NCBI GenBank assembly: GCA_025928545.1
Contig: JAICJH010000028.1
Location: forward strand, 1-64,000
Length of the DNA: 64,000 bases
From: Bryobacteraceae bacterium
GTDB lineage: Bacteria; Acidobacteriota; Terriglobia; Bryobacterales; Bryobacteraceae
Direction of reading: 5' to 3'
Under the pieces are notes generated by a model. The model had not been told where the DNA came from. It searched no databases and saw only the letters and a list, made by a program, of their open reading frames with translations. Below are positions 17,981 to 30,225 of the stretch, piece after piece. Made by a program: the position numbers and the translations under genes. Each line of letters begins with the position of its first letter. Position 1 is the stretch's first letter.

Positions 17981-19480
17981 CTATTCAGGCGGCGCGGTTT
18001 GCCTCGCCACTTTCACCTGGGCGGTCTGCCGCGCGGTGGCCCTCACCTCAACACCCCTGCCGTTCCGCTTCATCCACTCCGGATTGGCGTACTCCACGTT
18101 CTCGTTGTCGTCCCACGCGTAGACTTTGTAATCGCCCGGCGGCAGGGTGTCGATCCGGAAGTGCCCCTTCTCATCCGCGCGCGTGTTACGCGAAGGCGCA
18201 CCATCGCGCTCGAGATAAACCCATCCCGGCACAGGTCCGTCGTCGGTAGATACCTCGCCTTCCACCGTGCCGCCATCGTCCGCGATTACAATCTCGATGG
18301 CCATACCGCCAGGCCCGATCGCGAACTCCGAACCTGCGATATCGCGCCCCCCGGCGGTCGCGCTCCTGAGATAGAACGGCGGATGCGCGGAGAATTCCAT
18401 GCGATAGTTGCCTGGGACGACATCCTTCATCGTGAAGGCCGCCCCCTTTACCTGCTCGCCCGCATCGTAAGCGCCGTCCGACGCCTTCAAATGCACGTCC
18501 ATTTGTGCCGGCTCCGCAGTTTTCGGCCCTGTGGAAAGCGTGCGGATCGTGCCCGTCACGGTCGCGCCCGGTTCAAGCTGCAAACGAACGCCTTCAACAT
18601 CGGAATGGAGGATCTCGATAGGCGCACTTGCGGTCAGCACCGAAGGCTCCGGCTGCGATCCTGCAAAAAGCGTGTAGGAGCCGGGCACGACATGCTGCAC
18701 GACAAAGGTCCCATCCCTGCGCACTGTCCCCGTAAACACCTTGCCGCCCGGCTTACCGATCGCAACCATAACGTTGGTATCCCGCGGTACTCCCGTAATC
18801 GTCCCGCGTACGTTGAACGTCGAAAGCGGTACGAGGGTAAAATCCGCCCGCGCTTCGTAGCCAGCCGGAATGTTGAGGGTGGCTCCATCCTGAGCCGATT
18901 GCCCCGGATAGCACTTCTCGCCCAATGGTTTGGGACCGCCTGGCGAGAAATCTAAAAAGCCGGAGCCGCCTCCGGCGCAGATGAGGTAACGGCCGGCAGC
19001 GAGCCCGGCAAACCTGTACTCTCCGCGATCGTCCGTCGCCATGCCTCCTGTGGCCTGCAGTGCTCGCAATCCATTCGACACGCGCGAAGTCAATAAAGAA
19101 ATATTCGCGCCCTGAACGGGATCGCCCTGATCGTCCTGAACGCGACCGGCAATCACCGATTGTGGAGTGAGCTCCAGTTTCAGATTGTGCAGCGGACCAT
19201 TGACCGTTAGAGCTTCGGTCGTCTTGCGCAAAAAGCCAGGCCGGTCCAGGCTGATCGTGGCCCGGCCGCAATCGATGCGGTCAACGCTCCATGTGCCCTT
19301 CGCGTCCGTCTCGGCGAACCAGCTTTCATGGGCTTCAGCAATGACCACGCGCCCGCGCGCAACCGGGGCCCCTGTCGCGGAATTCACCAGACTGCCGTCG
19401 ATGGAACACTTCGCGGCATCCGGCACCTGGCCGAAGGCAAAGGCGCCACTCAACGCCAGCGCGAACACGAACTTATTCAT
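17981..19480 (-). CDS. Secreted carboxypeptidase-regulatory-like domain protein
   Basis: 499 residues with signal peptide MNKFVFALALSGAFAFGQ. The chain is built from several beta-sandwich repeats of the carboxypeptidase regulatory type: CSIDGSLVNSATGAPVARGRVV, GRVQDDQGDPVQGANISLL, GTITGVPRDTNVMV, EVSTDDGPVPGWVYLE and GHFRIDTLPPGDYKVYAWDD. This module is common in exported acidobacterial proteins, often at the N-terminus of TonB-dependent receptors, but no barrel domain follows here. It is a paralogue of the gene upstream, with the same repeat order and the same ending (WDDxxNxEYxNPxWM). The ATG overlaps the upstream stop by 8 bases. Confidence 0.8.
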   Translation of the reverse strand: MNKFVFALALSGAFAFGQVPDAAKCSIDGSLVNSATGAPVARGRVVIAEAHESWFAETDAKGTWSVDRIDCGRATISLDRPGFLRKTTEALTVNGPLHNLKLELTPQSVIAGRVQDDQGDPVQGANISLLTSRVSNGLRALQATGGMATDDRGEYRFAGLAAGRYLICAGGGSGFLDFSPGGPKPLGEKCYPGQSAQDGATLNIPAGYEARADFTLVPLSTFNVRGTITGVPRDTNVMVAIGKPGGKVFTGTVRRDGTFVVQHVVPGSYTLFAGSQPEPSVLTASAPIEILHSDVEGVRLQLEPGATVTGTIRTLSTGPKTAEPAQMDVHLKASDGAYDAGEQVKGAAFTMKDVVPGNYRMEFSAHPPFYLRSATAGGRDIAGSEFAIGPGGMAIEIVIADDGGTVEGEVSTDDGPVPGWVYLERDGAPSRNTRADEKGHFRIDTLPPGDYKVYAWDDNENVEYANPEWMKRNGRGVEVRATARQTAQVKVARQTAPPE

Positions 19481-20912
19481 CCGGCGCCACCTGCCGGATC
19501 ACTTTGACCCGTGTCGTCTGCCTGGCCCCAACGGTCACGTCAACGCGCCTCGCGTGCAACTGCATCCACGCGGGATTGCCATATTCGAGATTCGTCGAAT
19601 CGTCCCAGGCTGAAACTTTATAATCACCTGGCTCAAGTCCTTGCACTTTAAAATGGCCGGACGCGTCCGTCCCTTCAAGAACCGGACCAAGCCCCTGCCT
19701 TTCAATAAGCAGTAACGAACGCACAGCCGGGCCATCCGTGGACACCTCGCCCTCTAGCGTGCCGCCCTTGTCACTGATTACAACTTCGATGCTGGCGCCC
19801 GAAGCCGGAAAGAAGTCGCCGCGAATCACATCGCGCCCGTTCACGGTCGCACTCTCAACAATAAAAGGCGATGGTGGCTTGAATTCCAGGCGATAGTTTC
19901 CCGGCACAACCTGAGTCAAAGTGAAACTCGTTCGATCGTCATCCCAGATCGTCTGACCACCATCACCAGGTTTCGGCGAGGTCGAAATTAAATGTACGAA
20001 ACTCCTCGAAAGATCGATCTCCTTCGAGCCAGAGGACGAAATCCTCACTCTGCCCGTCACCACGATCGGCCGCTCCAGGGACAACCGAACGTCATCCAGA
20101 TCCGAATCGCCGATGGTCACTTGCTGGGTTGCTGCCAGCCGGCCGTCATCCACGAAGGCGGTGGCTGTCAGCCCGCAGGACCCGGAAGGCACGTTGCCAA
20201 TCTCGAATTTGCCATCAGGCCCCGCGCCGCCGGAATAAGCGCGCCCTCCGCATTGCAGCACGATCTGAGTCAGCCCGCCCGCCGGCACACCTGCAACAAC
20301 GCCGCGAATCTGACGAGGTTTAATAGTCGCCAGCCTCAAGTCCACTGTCGCGCTGAAGCCGGTTGTCAGTTTGAGGGGAGCGGCGCACTGCGCAGCATAA
20401 GCGTGCCGACCAGGCGGCCCGCTGACGCAAAACACGTACTTGCCCGCAGCCAGGGCGGCAATCCGAAATTCGCCGATATCGTTGGTTTGCGCCAGAAGGC
20501 GCGACGGCTTGAATTCCCGGATTCCATCCGTCACCTGCAATGTCATCACCGACAGCCAGGCCGCGGCCACGGGATCGCCAAAATCGTCCACCACGCGGCC
20601 CGTCACCGCACTTTGCGGTGCAAGCCGAATTTGTACGTCGTGCAGTGTCTGACCCGCGACAAGCCGGACCTCCGGCGTTGCGACGGAAAGGAACGTCTGA
20701 CGGCTTGCGTGAAATGTAACGACACCGCACGCGATGCCATCAATCCTCCACTTCCCCTGAATATCGGAGGTGACTGGCGCGCTCTGGTTGACGGTCAGGT
20801 CCGCTCGCGCTACCGGTTCGCCAGTGACGGAATTGACAACAATGCCATCCGCGGAACACTCCTGTCCCCACGCAACGGTACTAAACAAAAACAGCGCGGC
20901 CAATGTCCGCAT
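19473..20912 (-). CDS. Secreted carboxypeptidase-regulatory-like domain protein, tandem paralogue
   Basis: 479 residues with signal peptide MRTLAALFLFSTVAWGQ. The opening CSADGIVVNSVTGEPVARADLTV, the repeats GRVVDDFGDPVAAAWLSV, EVSTDGPAVRSLLLIE and GHFKVQGLEPGDYKVSAWDD, and the end NPAWMQLHARRVDVTVGARQTTRVK line up with the downstream paralogue. The pair therefore arose by tandem duplication and has diverged strongly. Both end with a short basic tail. Role unknown; such domains often bind other surface components. Confidence 0.8.
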   Translation of the reverse strand: MRTLAALFLFSTVAWGQECSADGIVVNSVTGEPVARADLTVNQSAPVTSDIQGKWRIDGIACGVVTFHASRQTFLSVATPEVRLVAGQTLHDVQIRLAPQSAVTGRVVDDFGDPVAAAWLSVMTLQVTDGIREFKPSRLLAQTNDIGEFRIAALAAGKYVFCVSGPPGRHAYAAQCAAPLKLTTGFSATVDLRLATIKPRQIRGVVAGVPAGGLTQIVLQCGGRAYSGGAGPDGKFEIGNVPSGSCGLTATAFVDDGRLAATQQVTIGDSDLDDVRLSLERPIVVTGRVRISSSGSKEIDLSRSFVHLISTSPKPGDGGQTIWDDDRTSFTLTQVVPGNYRLEFKPPSPFIVESATVNGRDVIRGDFFPASGASIEVVISDKGGTLEGEVSTDGPAVRSLLLIERQGLGPVLEGTDASGHFKVQGLEPGDYKVSAWDDSTNLEYGNPAWMQLHARRVDVTVGARQTTRVKVIRQVAPDE

Positions 20913-20918
20913 AGACGA

Positions 20919-23865
<2,947 letters not shown>

Positions 23866-23881
23866 TAGCCCGTAGGAAACC

Positions 23882-25582
23882 ATGAAACGCACAATCTTTC
23901 TTCTGCTCGCCACAACCGCCATCATGCATGCACAAACCCCGGCCTGGGACGCACTCGTTGACAACTACTTCAACGAAGCCGTCTTTCCTTTCGGTCCTTC
24001 CAACGCCGTCCAGGAGGGCTTCCACGCTTATGACGCCCAATTGGAAGACTTCTCTTTGGCCAGTATTCAAAAAGAAATCGCGGCCGCAAAGAAATTCCAA
24101 GCCCAATTCACAGCCTTTCCGGCAAACAAACTCAACGCCGACCAGCAGGCCGACCGCGACCTCGTCCTGAGCGGCATTCATTCCACTCTCCTCGAACTCG
24201 AATCCATCCGGATGTGGGAGAAGAATCCCGATCAGTACGCCTCAACCGCCAGCGGCGCGGCCTTCGTGATCATGAGCCGAACCTTCGCGCCCGCCGATGC
24301 GCGGCTTCGTTCCCTCATTGCGCGCGAAAAACTGATGCCCAGGCTGTTCACCGAAGGCAAGGCTAATCTGAAGAACCCGCCGAAAATCTACACCGAAGTA
24401 GCCATCGAACAGGTGCCCGGCATTGTCAGCTTCTTCGAACATGACGTGCCGCTCGCGTTCAAAGATGTCAAAGATTCCGCCCTTCAGAACGAATTCAAAC
24501 AGACAAACGCGGCTGTCATCAAAGAACTAAACGCATGGCTGGCGTGGATGAAGTCGGACCTGTTGCCGAAATCCGGCGGGGATTACAAACTCGGTGCCGA
24601 TAACTATCGAAAGAAGCTGCTCTATGACGAAATGGTTGATATTCCGCTCGACAAGCTTCTCGAAATCGGATACGCCGATCTCCGCAGAAATCAGCAAGCC
24701 TTCCGTGACACTGCAAAGAAGATCGATCCGAAGAAAACTCCGCAGCAAATACTCGATGACGCCGAGAAGGATCACCCCACTGCCGATCATCTTCTACAGT
24801 CGTTCCGCGACACGCTGGCCGGGCTCCGCGCCTACATTGTGGATCATCGCCTGATGAGCATTCCATCGCCCGTGATGCCCATCGTCGAAGAGACGCCGCC
24901 TTTCGCGCGCGCGCTGACCTCGGCTTCCATGGACACGCCAGGCCCTTATGAAAAGGTGGCGAAGGAAGCCTACTTCAACGTCACCCTGCCGGAGAAATCC
25001 TGGCCGGCGGCGCAGACGGAAGACTGGCTGCGATCCTTCAATCGCGGCACCATCACCAGTACGGCGATTCACGAAGCGTTCCCTGGGCACTACGTCCAGT
25101 TCCTCTGGATGCCCACGGCGCCGTCGAAAATCCGCAAATTGATCGGCGCCAATACGTACATCGAAGGCTGGGCGCATTATTGCGAACAGATGATGATCGA
25201 CGAAGGCTTCGGCGGCGGCGATCTGAAGCTGCGCCTGGGTCAACTTCAGGATGCTCTGCTGAGGGATGCCCGGTTCATCGTCGGAATCAAAATCCATACC
25301 GGGCAGATGACGTACCAGGAAGGTGTCGATTTCTTCGTGAAAGAAGGATTCCAGACTCACATCACCGGTGAGCGTGAAACGAAACGAGGCACCTCAGACC
25401 CCACGTATCTCTACTACACGCTGGGCAAACTGGAAATCCTGAAACTCCGCGACGACTACAAGAAACTGAAGGGTTCGGCTTACACTCTGGAGGAATTCCA
25501 CAACAACTTCCTGAAGCAGGGCATGCCGCCCATCAAAATCGTCCGCAAAAAGATGTTGGGCAACGATTCGGCGGTTCTGTAA
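23882..25582 (+). CDS. Exported DUF885 family metallopeptidase-like protein
   Basis: 566 residues with signal peptide MKRTIFLLLATTAIMHAQ. The C-terminal half carries HEAFPGHYVQ (HExxxGH, the signature of DUF885) followed by the downstream acidic region NTYIEGWAHYCEQM, consistent with a gluzincin-like zinc peptidase. The N-terminal half is mostly helical. Substrates of this family are little known; oligopeptide or cell-wall peptide hydrolysis is plausible. It follows ligA by 16 bases. A second DUF885 gene is at 49309-51057, with HEARPGH in its place. Confidence 0.85.
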   Translation: MKRTIFLLLATTAIMHAQTPAWDALVDNYFNEAVFPFGPSNAVQEGFHAYDAQLEDFSLASIQKEIAAAKKFQAQFTAFPANKLNADQQADRDLVLSGIHSTLLELESIRMWEKNPDQYASTASGAAFVIMSRTFAPADARLRSLIAREKLMPRLFTEGKANLKNPPKIYTEVAIEQVPGIVSFFEHDVPLAFKDVKDSALQNEFKQTNAAVIKELNAWLAWMKSDLLPKSGGDYKLGADNYRKKLLYDEMVDIPLDKLLEIGYADLRRNQQAFRDTAKKIDPKKTPQQILDDAEKDHPTADHLLQSFRDTLAGLRAYIVDHRLMSIPSPVMPIVEETPPFARALTSASMDTPGPYEKVAKEAYFNVTLPEKSWPAAQTEDWLRSFNRGTITSTAIHEAFPGHYVQFLWMPTAPSKIRKLIGANTYIEGWAHYCEQMMIDEGFGGGDLKLRLGQLQDALLRDARFIVGIKIHTGQMTYQEGVDFFVKEGFQTHITGERETKRGTSDPTYLYYTLGKLEILKLRDDYKKLKGSAYTLEEFHNNFLKQGMPPIKIVRKKMLGNDSAVL

Positions 25583-25591
25583 CATTCTTCA

Positions 25592-25621
25592 GTTCGCGGC
25601 CGGCAGGGCGCGGCCCGGAAC
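25592..25621. terminator. Imperfect GC hairpin between convergent genes
   Basis: GTTCGCGGCC and GGCCCGGAAC form a stem with a central 2x2 mismatch and a 10-base loop, located 10 bases after the DUF885 stop and 15 before the M1 stop. There is no U-run, so it may be a weak bidirectional terminator. Low confidence. Confidence 0.3.
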
Positions 25622-25635
25622 GAACCGATTGAAAA

Positions 25636-28062
25636 CTACTGAACCTGCTTGTTTACCGTTTCCACGCTCAGAACGTCGTGCAGCGCATTAACAGCCACCC
25701 GCGTCGGCTTGAAGGGCAATGTCAGGTCGAATGTTCTCGTGCTGCTGCCGCCAATCGGCACGGTCGCAGCGCGAATCAATTGCTTTGCGGGCGTCTCCAC
25801 ATACACCGGGATTAACATCCGGAATTGCTCCGAAACTTCCGACTGCGTCAAATGAAGGGTTATTTTGAACTTGCCATCTGCCCCGGGTGTGATCGAATAC
25901 TCGAGGGAATACCTGGGCATCTCGGTCCCGTAAACCCACTCCTGAAAAAACCAGTTCATGGTCTTGTTACCGCCCAGGTCCATAGTCGGCTTCATGTGCT
26001 TTGCGACGAGCGCCGCAAAAGTTTCCGTCGATTGTGTTCCGCCCAATGCCGTAAATTCGTGCATTAGTTCGGTAAACGCCTGGTCCTTCGTCTGCGAATC
26101 CCACATCATCGACATCAGCATTTGAAGAATAAAACCGCCCTTGGCATAGGTCTGGCGCGTGTAAGCGCCCTCATTCTTCTTCCAAACGAGTCGCTCACCC
26201 AACCAAAGCGGTCCCGCATCCCCTGCACGCGCGCCATATTCGTTCTTATCCGTAAGCTCCGTCCGCTGCCGTTCCCAGTACTTGTCGGCTGCGGCTGACT
26301 TGCCCATCGCGGTGAGCGTCAGACCCGCCGAAAAGTCGGCGAAGCCCTCGGACAGCCACTGATCGTGATATGTAGCCCAGCTCACCTGGTGACCCCACCA
26401 TTGATGCGCGACCTCATGAGGCGTTACCTCATCGATAAAATTTGCAAACTTAAACGCACTGCTGCCGAGCAAAGAGAATCGTTGCGTTTCATCGAGAAAC
26501 GCGCTGACGGGCAGGTAAACCAGCGTTGGCCACGATTGACCGAAGTTGAATTGCGGTTGTTGCGTAATGGCCACCCGGCCCTGCCGGATCTTGCCAAACC
26601 ATAAATCGAATACCCGAAGCGCGTTCTGCGTATCCGCCATGGCATTCTTTGCCATCGCCCCCGTATCGATGCTCAAGCCGCTTTGCCTCAGGTAATCGGG
26701 AGCCTGTGGCGTTGTGTAGACCTCCACATCGTATCCCGTTGCTTCGTCTTTCTTCGCCAGTTTTCGGAACTCGCCATAGTTGAAGCCCGCCACCGTCAGC
26801 GGAACTTCCGAAATCCAGTGGGTGGTGGCCGTGTCCTTATCGACGGTCGATTTTTCCATCCTGCCGGTGCTCACCAGCGTGAAGCGCTTCGGCACATGGA
26901 AAGTCAGGTCGTAAGCCGCCTGGTCCGTGAAGATATTCAAACTCGGATACCAGCTTTCCCTTGCGCTCACCGAGAAGCTTCCGCCTCCGTCGTTGCGGAT
27001 AACCTTATCGCCCGCGTACACGATCGTCAGCTCGATCTCCGTTCCAGCCCTTGCAGGCTCCGGCAGAATGGCGTAGAACGATCCGTCCTGTTTGCGTGAT
27101 TCCTGAATGAACGGAATTGGCGTTGCCGCCATCTTGACGCTCTCCACCCGCAGGGTTGGCAGCAGGCCGAACCTCACCACTCGGGTACCCTCGGTGAGCA
27201 CCTTCATCCGGACCACCGTGGTCGCGGACAAATGATCGTTGCCGCCGATCGTGGTGTCGATCCGGTAACTCACCGGCTGAACCCAGCGGTGATTCTCCAT
27301 TGAATTCGCGGTGTTCTTTTCCCATTCCGAGCGGTAATGGCTCAGATAAAGAATGCCTTCGCGATCGGCATCGGAGTCGGCGTCGATGAGCGCAACCTCT
27401 TCGGGCGAAGGTAGCTGCGGTACCGCGCCGGCCGGATTCACAATGAAGCGGACATCGGAATCCTTCTGACCGTGTATGTAAGCGGCAAACGATTCGCGGC
27501 CCGGCGTATATAACTCGCGAAGCAGTTCGGCGTCGACATTGACCGCGTCTTCGCCGCTGAGCAGCGCCTCGATCCGTCCACGAGGGCTTTCGGAGTGGTC
27601 CCGCACCAGCGAACGAAAATCGCGGAACGCCCCGGTGGCTTTCGTCGCGGCCTCGTCGGCAGTCTCGGCTTTGGCGATGATTTCCTCCGCGGTGCCGTCG
27701 GTGAAACAAAAAACGGCGCTGTGGAAGGTCTCGTCGAATTCCTGCGCGCCCGCGATCACCTTCAGGTGCGCCGCTTCAATCGGGTTCGCGGGGGTGAGGT
27801 GGAACGTGGCGTCGCCGATGAAAACCGCGAACACGCGCTTACCGAGCACCGGCGCGCCAAAGGCGAAAGTACCCGATTGAAATACGAACGTGCCCACGTC
27901 GCGGACCAGCTTGAAATTGGTGACACGATACGCTCCGCCAACGCCCGCGCCGCGCAGCGCCTGATAATTCGGATCGGTTACCGCGGTATCCGCGGCAAAA
28001 ATCGTGGAAATAAAAGCAAGGCCGATCGCCAGGGCAGAAATACGGAAAAAAGGTGATTGCAT
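25636..28062 (-). CDS. Exported M1 family aminopeptidase
   Basis: 808 residues with signal peptide MQSPFFRISALAIGLAFISTIFAA. The zinc site is HEVAHQWWGH (HExxH) with the third ligand in LSEGFADFSAG, as in the M1 (gluzincin) family. The region before it has YDLTFHVPKRFTLVSTG and VAGFNYGEFRK, typical of the M1 N-terminal sheet domain, but the usual GAMEN motif is not obvious, so exopeptidase specificity is uncertain. Long N-terminal region (about 280 residues) is unlike classic aminopeptidase N. It is convergent with the DUF885 gene; both are exported peptidases. Confidence 0.88.
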   Translation of the reverse strand: MQSPFFRISALAIGLAFISTIFAADTAVTDPNYQALRGAGVGGAYRVTNFKLVRDVGTFVFQSGTFAFGAPVLGKRVFAVFIGDATFHLTPANPIEAAHLKVIAGAQEFDETFHSAVFCFTDGTAEEIIAKAETADEAATKATGAFRDFRSLVRDHSESPRGRIEALLSGEDAVNVDAELLRELYTPGRESFAAYIHGQKDSDVRFIVNPAGAVPQLPSPEEVALIDADSDADREGILYLSHYRSEWEKNTANSMENHRWVQPVSYRIDTTIGGNDHLSATTVVRMKVLTEGTRVVRFGLLPTLRVESVKMAATPIPFIQESRKQDGSFYAILPEPARAGTEIELTIVYAGDKVIRNDGGGSFSVSARESWYPSLNIFTDQAAYDLTFHVPKRFTLVSTGRMEKSTVDKDTATTHWISEVPLTVAGFNYGEFRKLAKKDEATGYDVEVYTTPQAPDYLRQSGLSIDTGAMAKNAMADTQNALRVFDLWFGKIRQGRVAITQQPQFNFGQSWPTLVYLPVSAFLDETQRFSLLGSSAFKFANFIDEVTPHEVAHQWWGHQVSWATYHDQWLSEGFADFSAGLTLTAMGKSAAADKYWERQRTELTDKNEYGARAGDAGPLWLGERLVWKKNEGAYTRQTYAKGGFILQMLMSMMWDSQTKDQAFTELMHEFTALGGTQSTETFAALVAKHMKPTMDLGGNKTMNWFFQEWVYGTEMPRYSLEYSITPGADGKFKITLHLTQSEVSEQFRMLIPVYVETPAKQLIRAATVPIGGSSTRTFDLTLPFKPTRVAVNALHDVLSVETVNKQVQ

Positions 28063-28629
28063 CCGTTTTGAAGGGTATCATTACGATCCCGCCTCCGTTT
28101 TCCTGCTGCGGGATTACGGTCAGTTCAGCAATCTTCGAACTCTATTTGGTGTGTTTTCAGGTATTTCCAAAAAATGCACCCTGAAACGCTAGGTCTCGCG
28201 TGCTCCAATGCAGGTAGGGAAACGCTTTTCATCTGGCGCAACCTGACAGTTTTTTCCTGCGCAGGAAATGTCGAGTGAGGTGAAACTGGACTCTCGGGTG
28301 CCCGTTAACGGCTCACGGCAGCGGCCCTATGGACCGTGTCGACGAGAGAAATTTCCAGACTAGTTTGGATGATTGCCAGCCACAGCGAAAAAAAGTGAAG
28401 CTGGTTACCAGAGGGCGGAGATCGAAATCGGAGTTACGCACGCGGGCATATTTATTAACTAACCGCTGGCCAATTACCCGATAGATCCCGCTCAATTCAT
28501 GAGCGGCAGGATACGGAGGACTAACAAACCCACCCCCTGCCGCGACGGCATCATGCCGCCGCAGGTCTTTGACAATTGAATCTTTTTCGCGCGTTGCGGG
28601 ATAAGTGTCGGTCAGGTCGATGAGTCTGG
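28063..28629. other. 567-base intergenic stretch without a convincing gene
   Basis: The region separates the starts of the M1 gene (minus) and the stop of the PQQ dehydrogenase (minus). It has no long coding frame on either strand (the only frames are about 60 residues with no leader or family) and is less GC-rich in places (TATTTATTAACTAACCG at about 28449-28465). One imperfect hairpin lies at 28536-28565 (CCTGC/GCAGG outer and CGGCAT/ATGCCG inner), which could be a terminator or an RNA element. Nothing else is recognisable. Confidence 0.5.
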
Positions 28630-30225
28630 CTACTTCACAGGTTTATTAATCGTGAACGAATACAAACTGTCCCCCGCGCCCACCAGCAGATGCTGTTTCC
28701 CGTCCAGCATGTAAGTCGTCATGCCGTTGCTCGGCGGGGCCATCAGCCCCGCGTGCCACAGAATCTTTCCGTTTGCTGGGTCGAAGGCAATAATGTTGTT
28801 CCCGTTCCCCGTAAACAGCAAATGCCCGGCTGTCGTCAACATATGAGCGGAGCCGCCACCGGCCGGATAGTCGTGCTTCCACGCAATCTTACCAGTCCGG
28901 TAATCGATGGCGATCAAAGCGCCGCCCTCATTTCCGGCGCCGCTGTCAACGCCGCCATAACCTTCCGGGTGGTCGTCGGTGTCGGTCTGGTAGTACATCG
29001 ACCAAGTCCTGCTCACGCCCACATAAAACAGATTGGTCTCGGGATCGAAGCTGGTGGAAGCCCAGTTGGTGGCCCCGCCGGAAGCGGGCATCACCAGCGT
29101 GCCATCGGGCTTCGGATACTTGGCGGGATCAGGAATCGGCTGGCCTTTGGCGTTGAGGCCCAGGTTCCAGTTCATGCCTTCGATCATCGGCGCGGTGAGA
29201 ATGTGCTCGCCGTTCGTGCGGTCCAGAACGTAAAAATAGCCATTGCGGTTCGCCTGTGCCACCAGCTTTCGCGGCTTTCCGTTCACCACCCCATCGATCA
29301 TGATGACCGATTCCGTCGAATCCCAGTCATGCGTATCGTGCGGAGTCGCCTGGTAATACCAGACGATCTTCCCTGTATCCGGATTGATCGCCAGAATCGA
29401 ACAGGTAAAAAGGTTGTCCCCTTTGCGGCTCTGTTCCGCCATCACCGGATTCGGATTGCCCGTTCCCAGGTAATAAAGGTTCAGTTCCGGATCGTAGCTC
29501 CCCGGAATCCACGCCTGCCCGGTCGCGTGCGCCGCGGCATATTCGTCCGGCCACGTTTCGATCCCCGGTTCACCTTTGCGTGGCGTCGTATTGGTCTTCC
29601 ATTGCGTCGCGCCCGTCTCCGGATCTACCGATTCGATGAAACCCGGGTTATCCAGATGGTCGCCGCCTAGTCCCACCAGAATGTGATTGCCGATAACAAT
29701 CGGAGCCGCGGTGGTCGTGTAATCGAGCTTGGGATCGGTGATCCGGACCTTCCAGCGTTCCTTGCCGGTGGCGGCATCGAGGCACACCAGATTGCCGTCC
29801 GGCGTTTCCATATAAAGCCAGTTTCCGTAATAACCAAAGCCGCGGTTTCCGTTGGTGTTTCCGGTGTTTGGCGGATACGCATAATGCCACAACTCGCGCC
29901 CCGTGCGCGCATCGGCGGCCCATCCGTTGTTCGGCGACGTGAAATAAAGGATGCCGTTCACCAGCAGCGCCGGCGACTTGATATTGACCGCCGTCCCCGC
30001 CGGACCGGGCGTGAATCGGGTCGCCCATTCCAGCGAAAGTTCCTGAACGTTCGTCGAATTAATCTCCTTGAGCGCGCTGAAGCGGCGTCCCGAATAATCG
30101 CCGAAGAAGGACGGCCACGAATCGGGAGGAGGATGCAGCAGCATCTGCTTATCCACACCCTGCGCCGGCAGCAAAGGAGCCAGGCTAGAAAGAAAGGCGG
30201 CCAGAGCCAGAGTTCGTTTTGTCAT
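28630..30225 (-). CDS. PQQ-dependent dehydrogenase (quinoprotein)
   Basis: 531 residues with signal peptide MTKRTLALAAFLSSLAPLLPAQG. The eight-bladed propeller is indicated by WPSFFGDYSGRRFSAL, repeated docking motifs (GRELWHYAYP, GKERWKVRI, GKIVWYYQATPHDTHDWDSTE, GKIAWKHDYP, GKILWHAGL) and the catalytic region around DTHDWDSTESV. The product oxidises an alcohol or sugar in the periplasm with PQQ and passes electrons to a cytochrome c. It is coupled by ATGA overlap to the cytochrome c gene upstream. The specific substrate is unclear. Confidence 0.9.
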   Translation of the reverse strand: MTKRTLALAAFLSSLAPLLPAQGVDKQMLLHPPPDSWPSFFGDYSGRRFSALKEINSTNVQELSLEWATRFTPGPAGTAVNIKSPALLVNGILYFTSPNNGWAADARTGRELWHYAYPPNTGNTNGNRGFGYYGNWLYMETPDGNLVCLDAATGKERWKVRITDPKLDYTTTAAPIVIGNHILVGLGGDHLDNPGFIESVDPETGATQWKTNTTPRKGEPGIETWPDEYAAAHATGQAWIPGSYDPELNLYYLGTGNPNPVMAEQSRKGDNLFTCSILAINPDTGKIVWYYQATPHDTHDWDSTESVIMIDGVVNGKPRKLVAQANRNGYFYVLDRTNGEHILTAPMIEGMNWNLGLNAKGQPIPDPAKYPKPDGTLVMPASGGATNWASTSFDPETNLFYVGVSRTWSMYYQTDTDDHPEGYGGVDSGAGNEGGALIAIDYRTGKIAWKHDYPAGGGSAHMLTTAGHLLFTGNGNNIIAFDPANGKILWHAGLMAPPSNGMTTYMLDGKQHLLVGAGDSLYSFTINKPVK

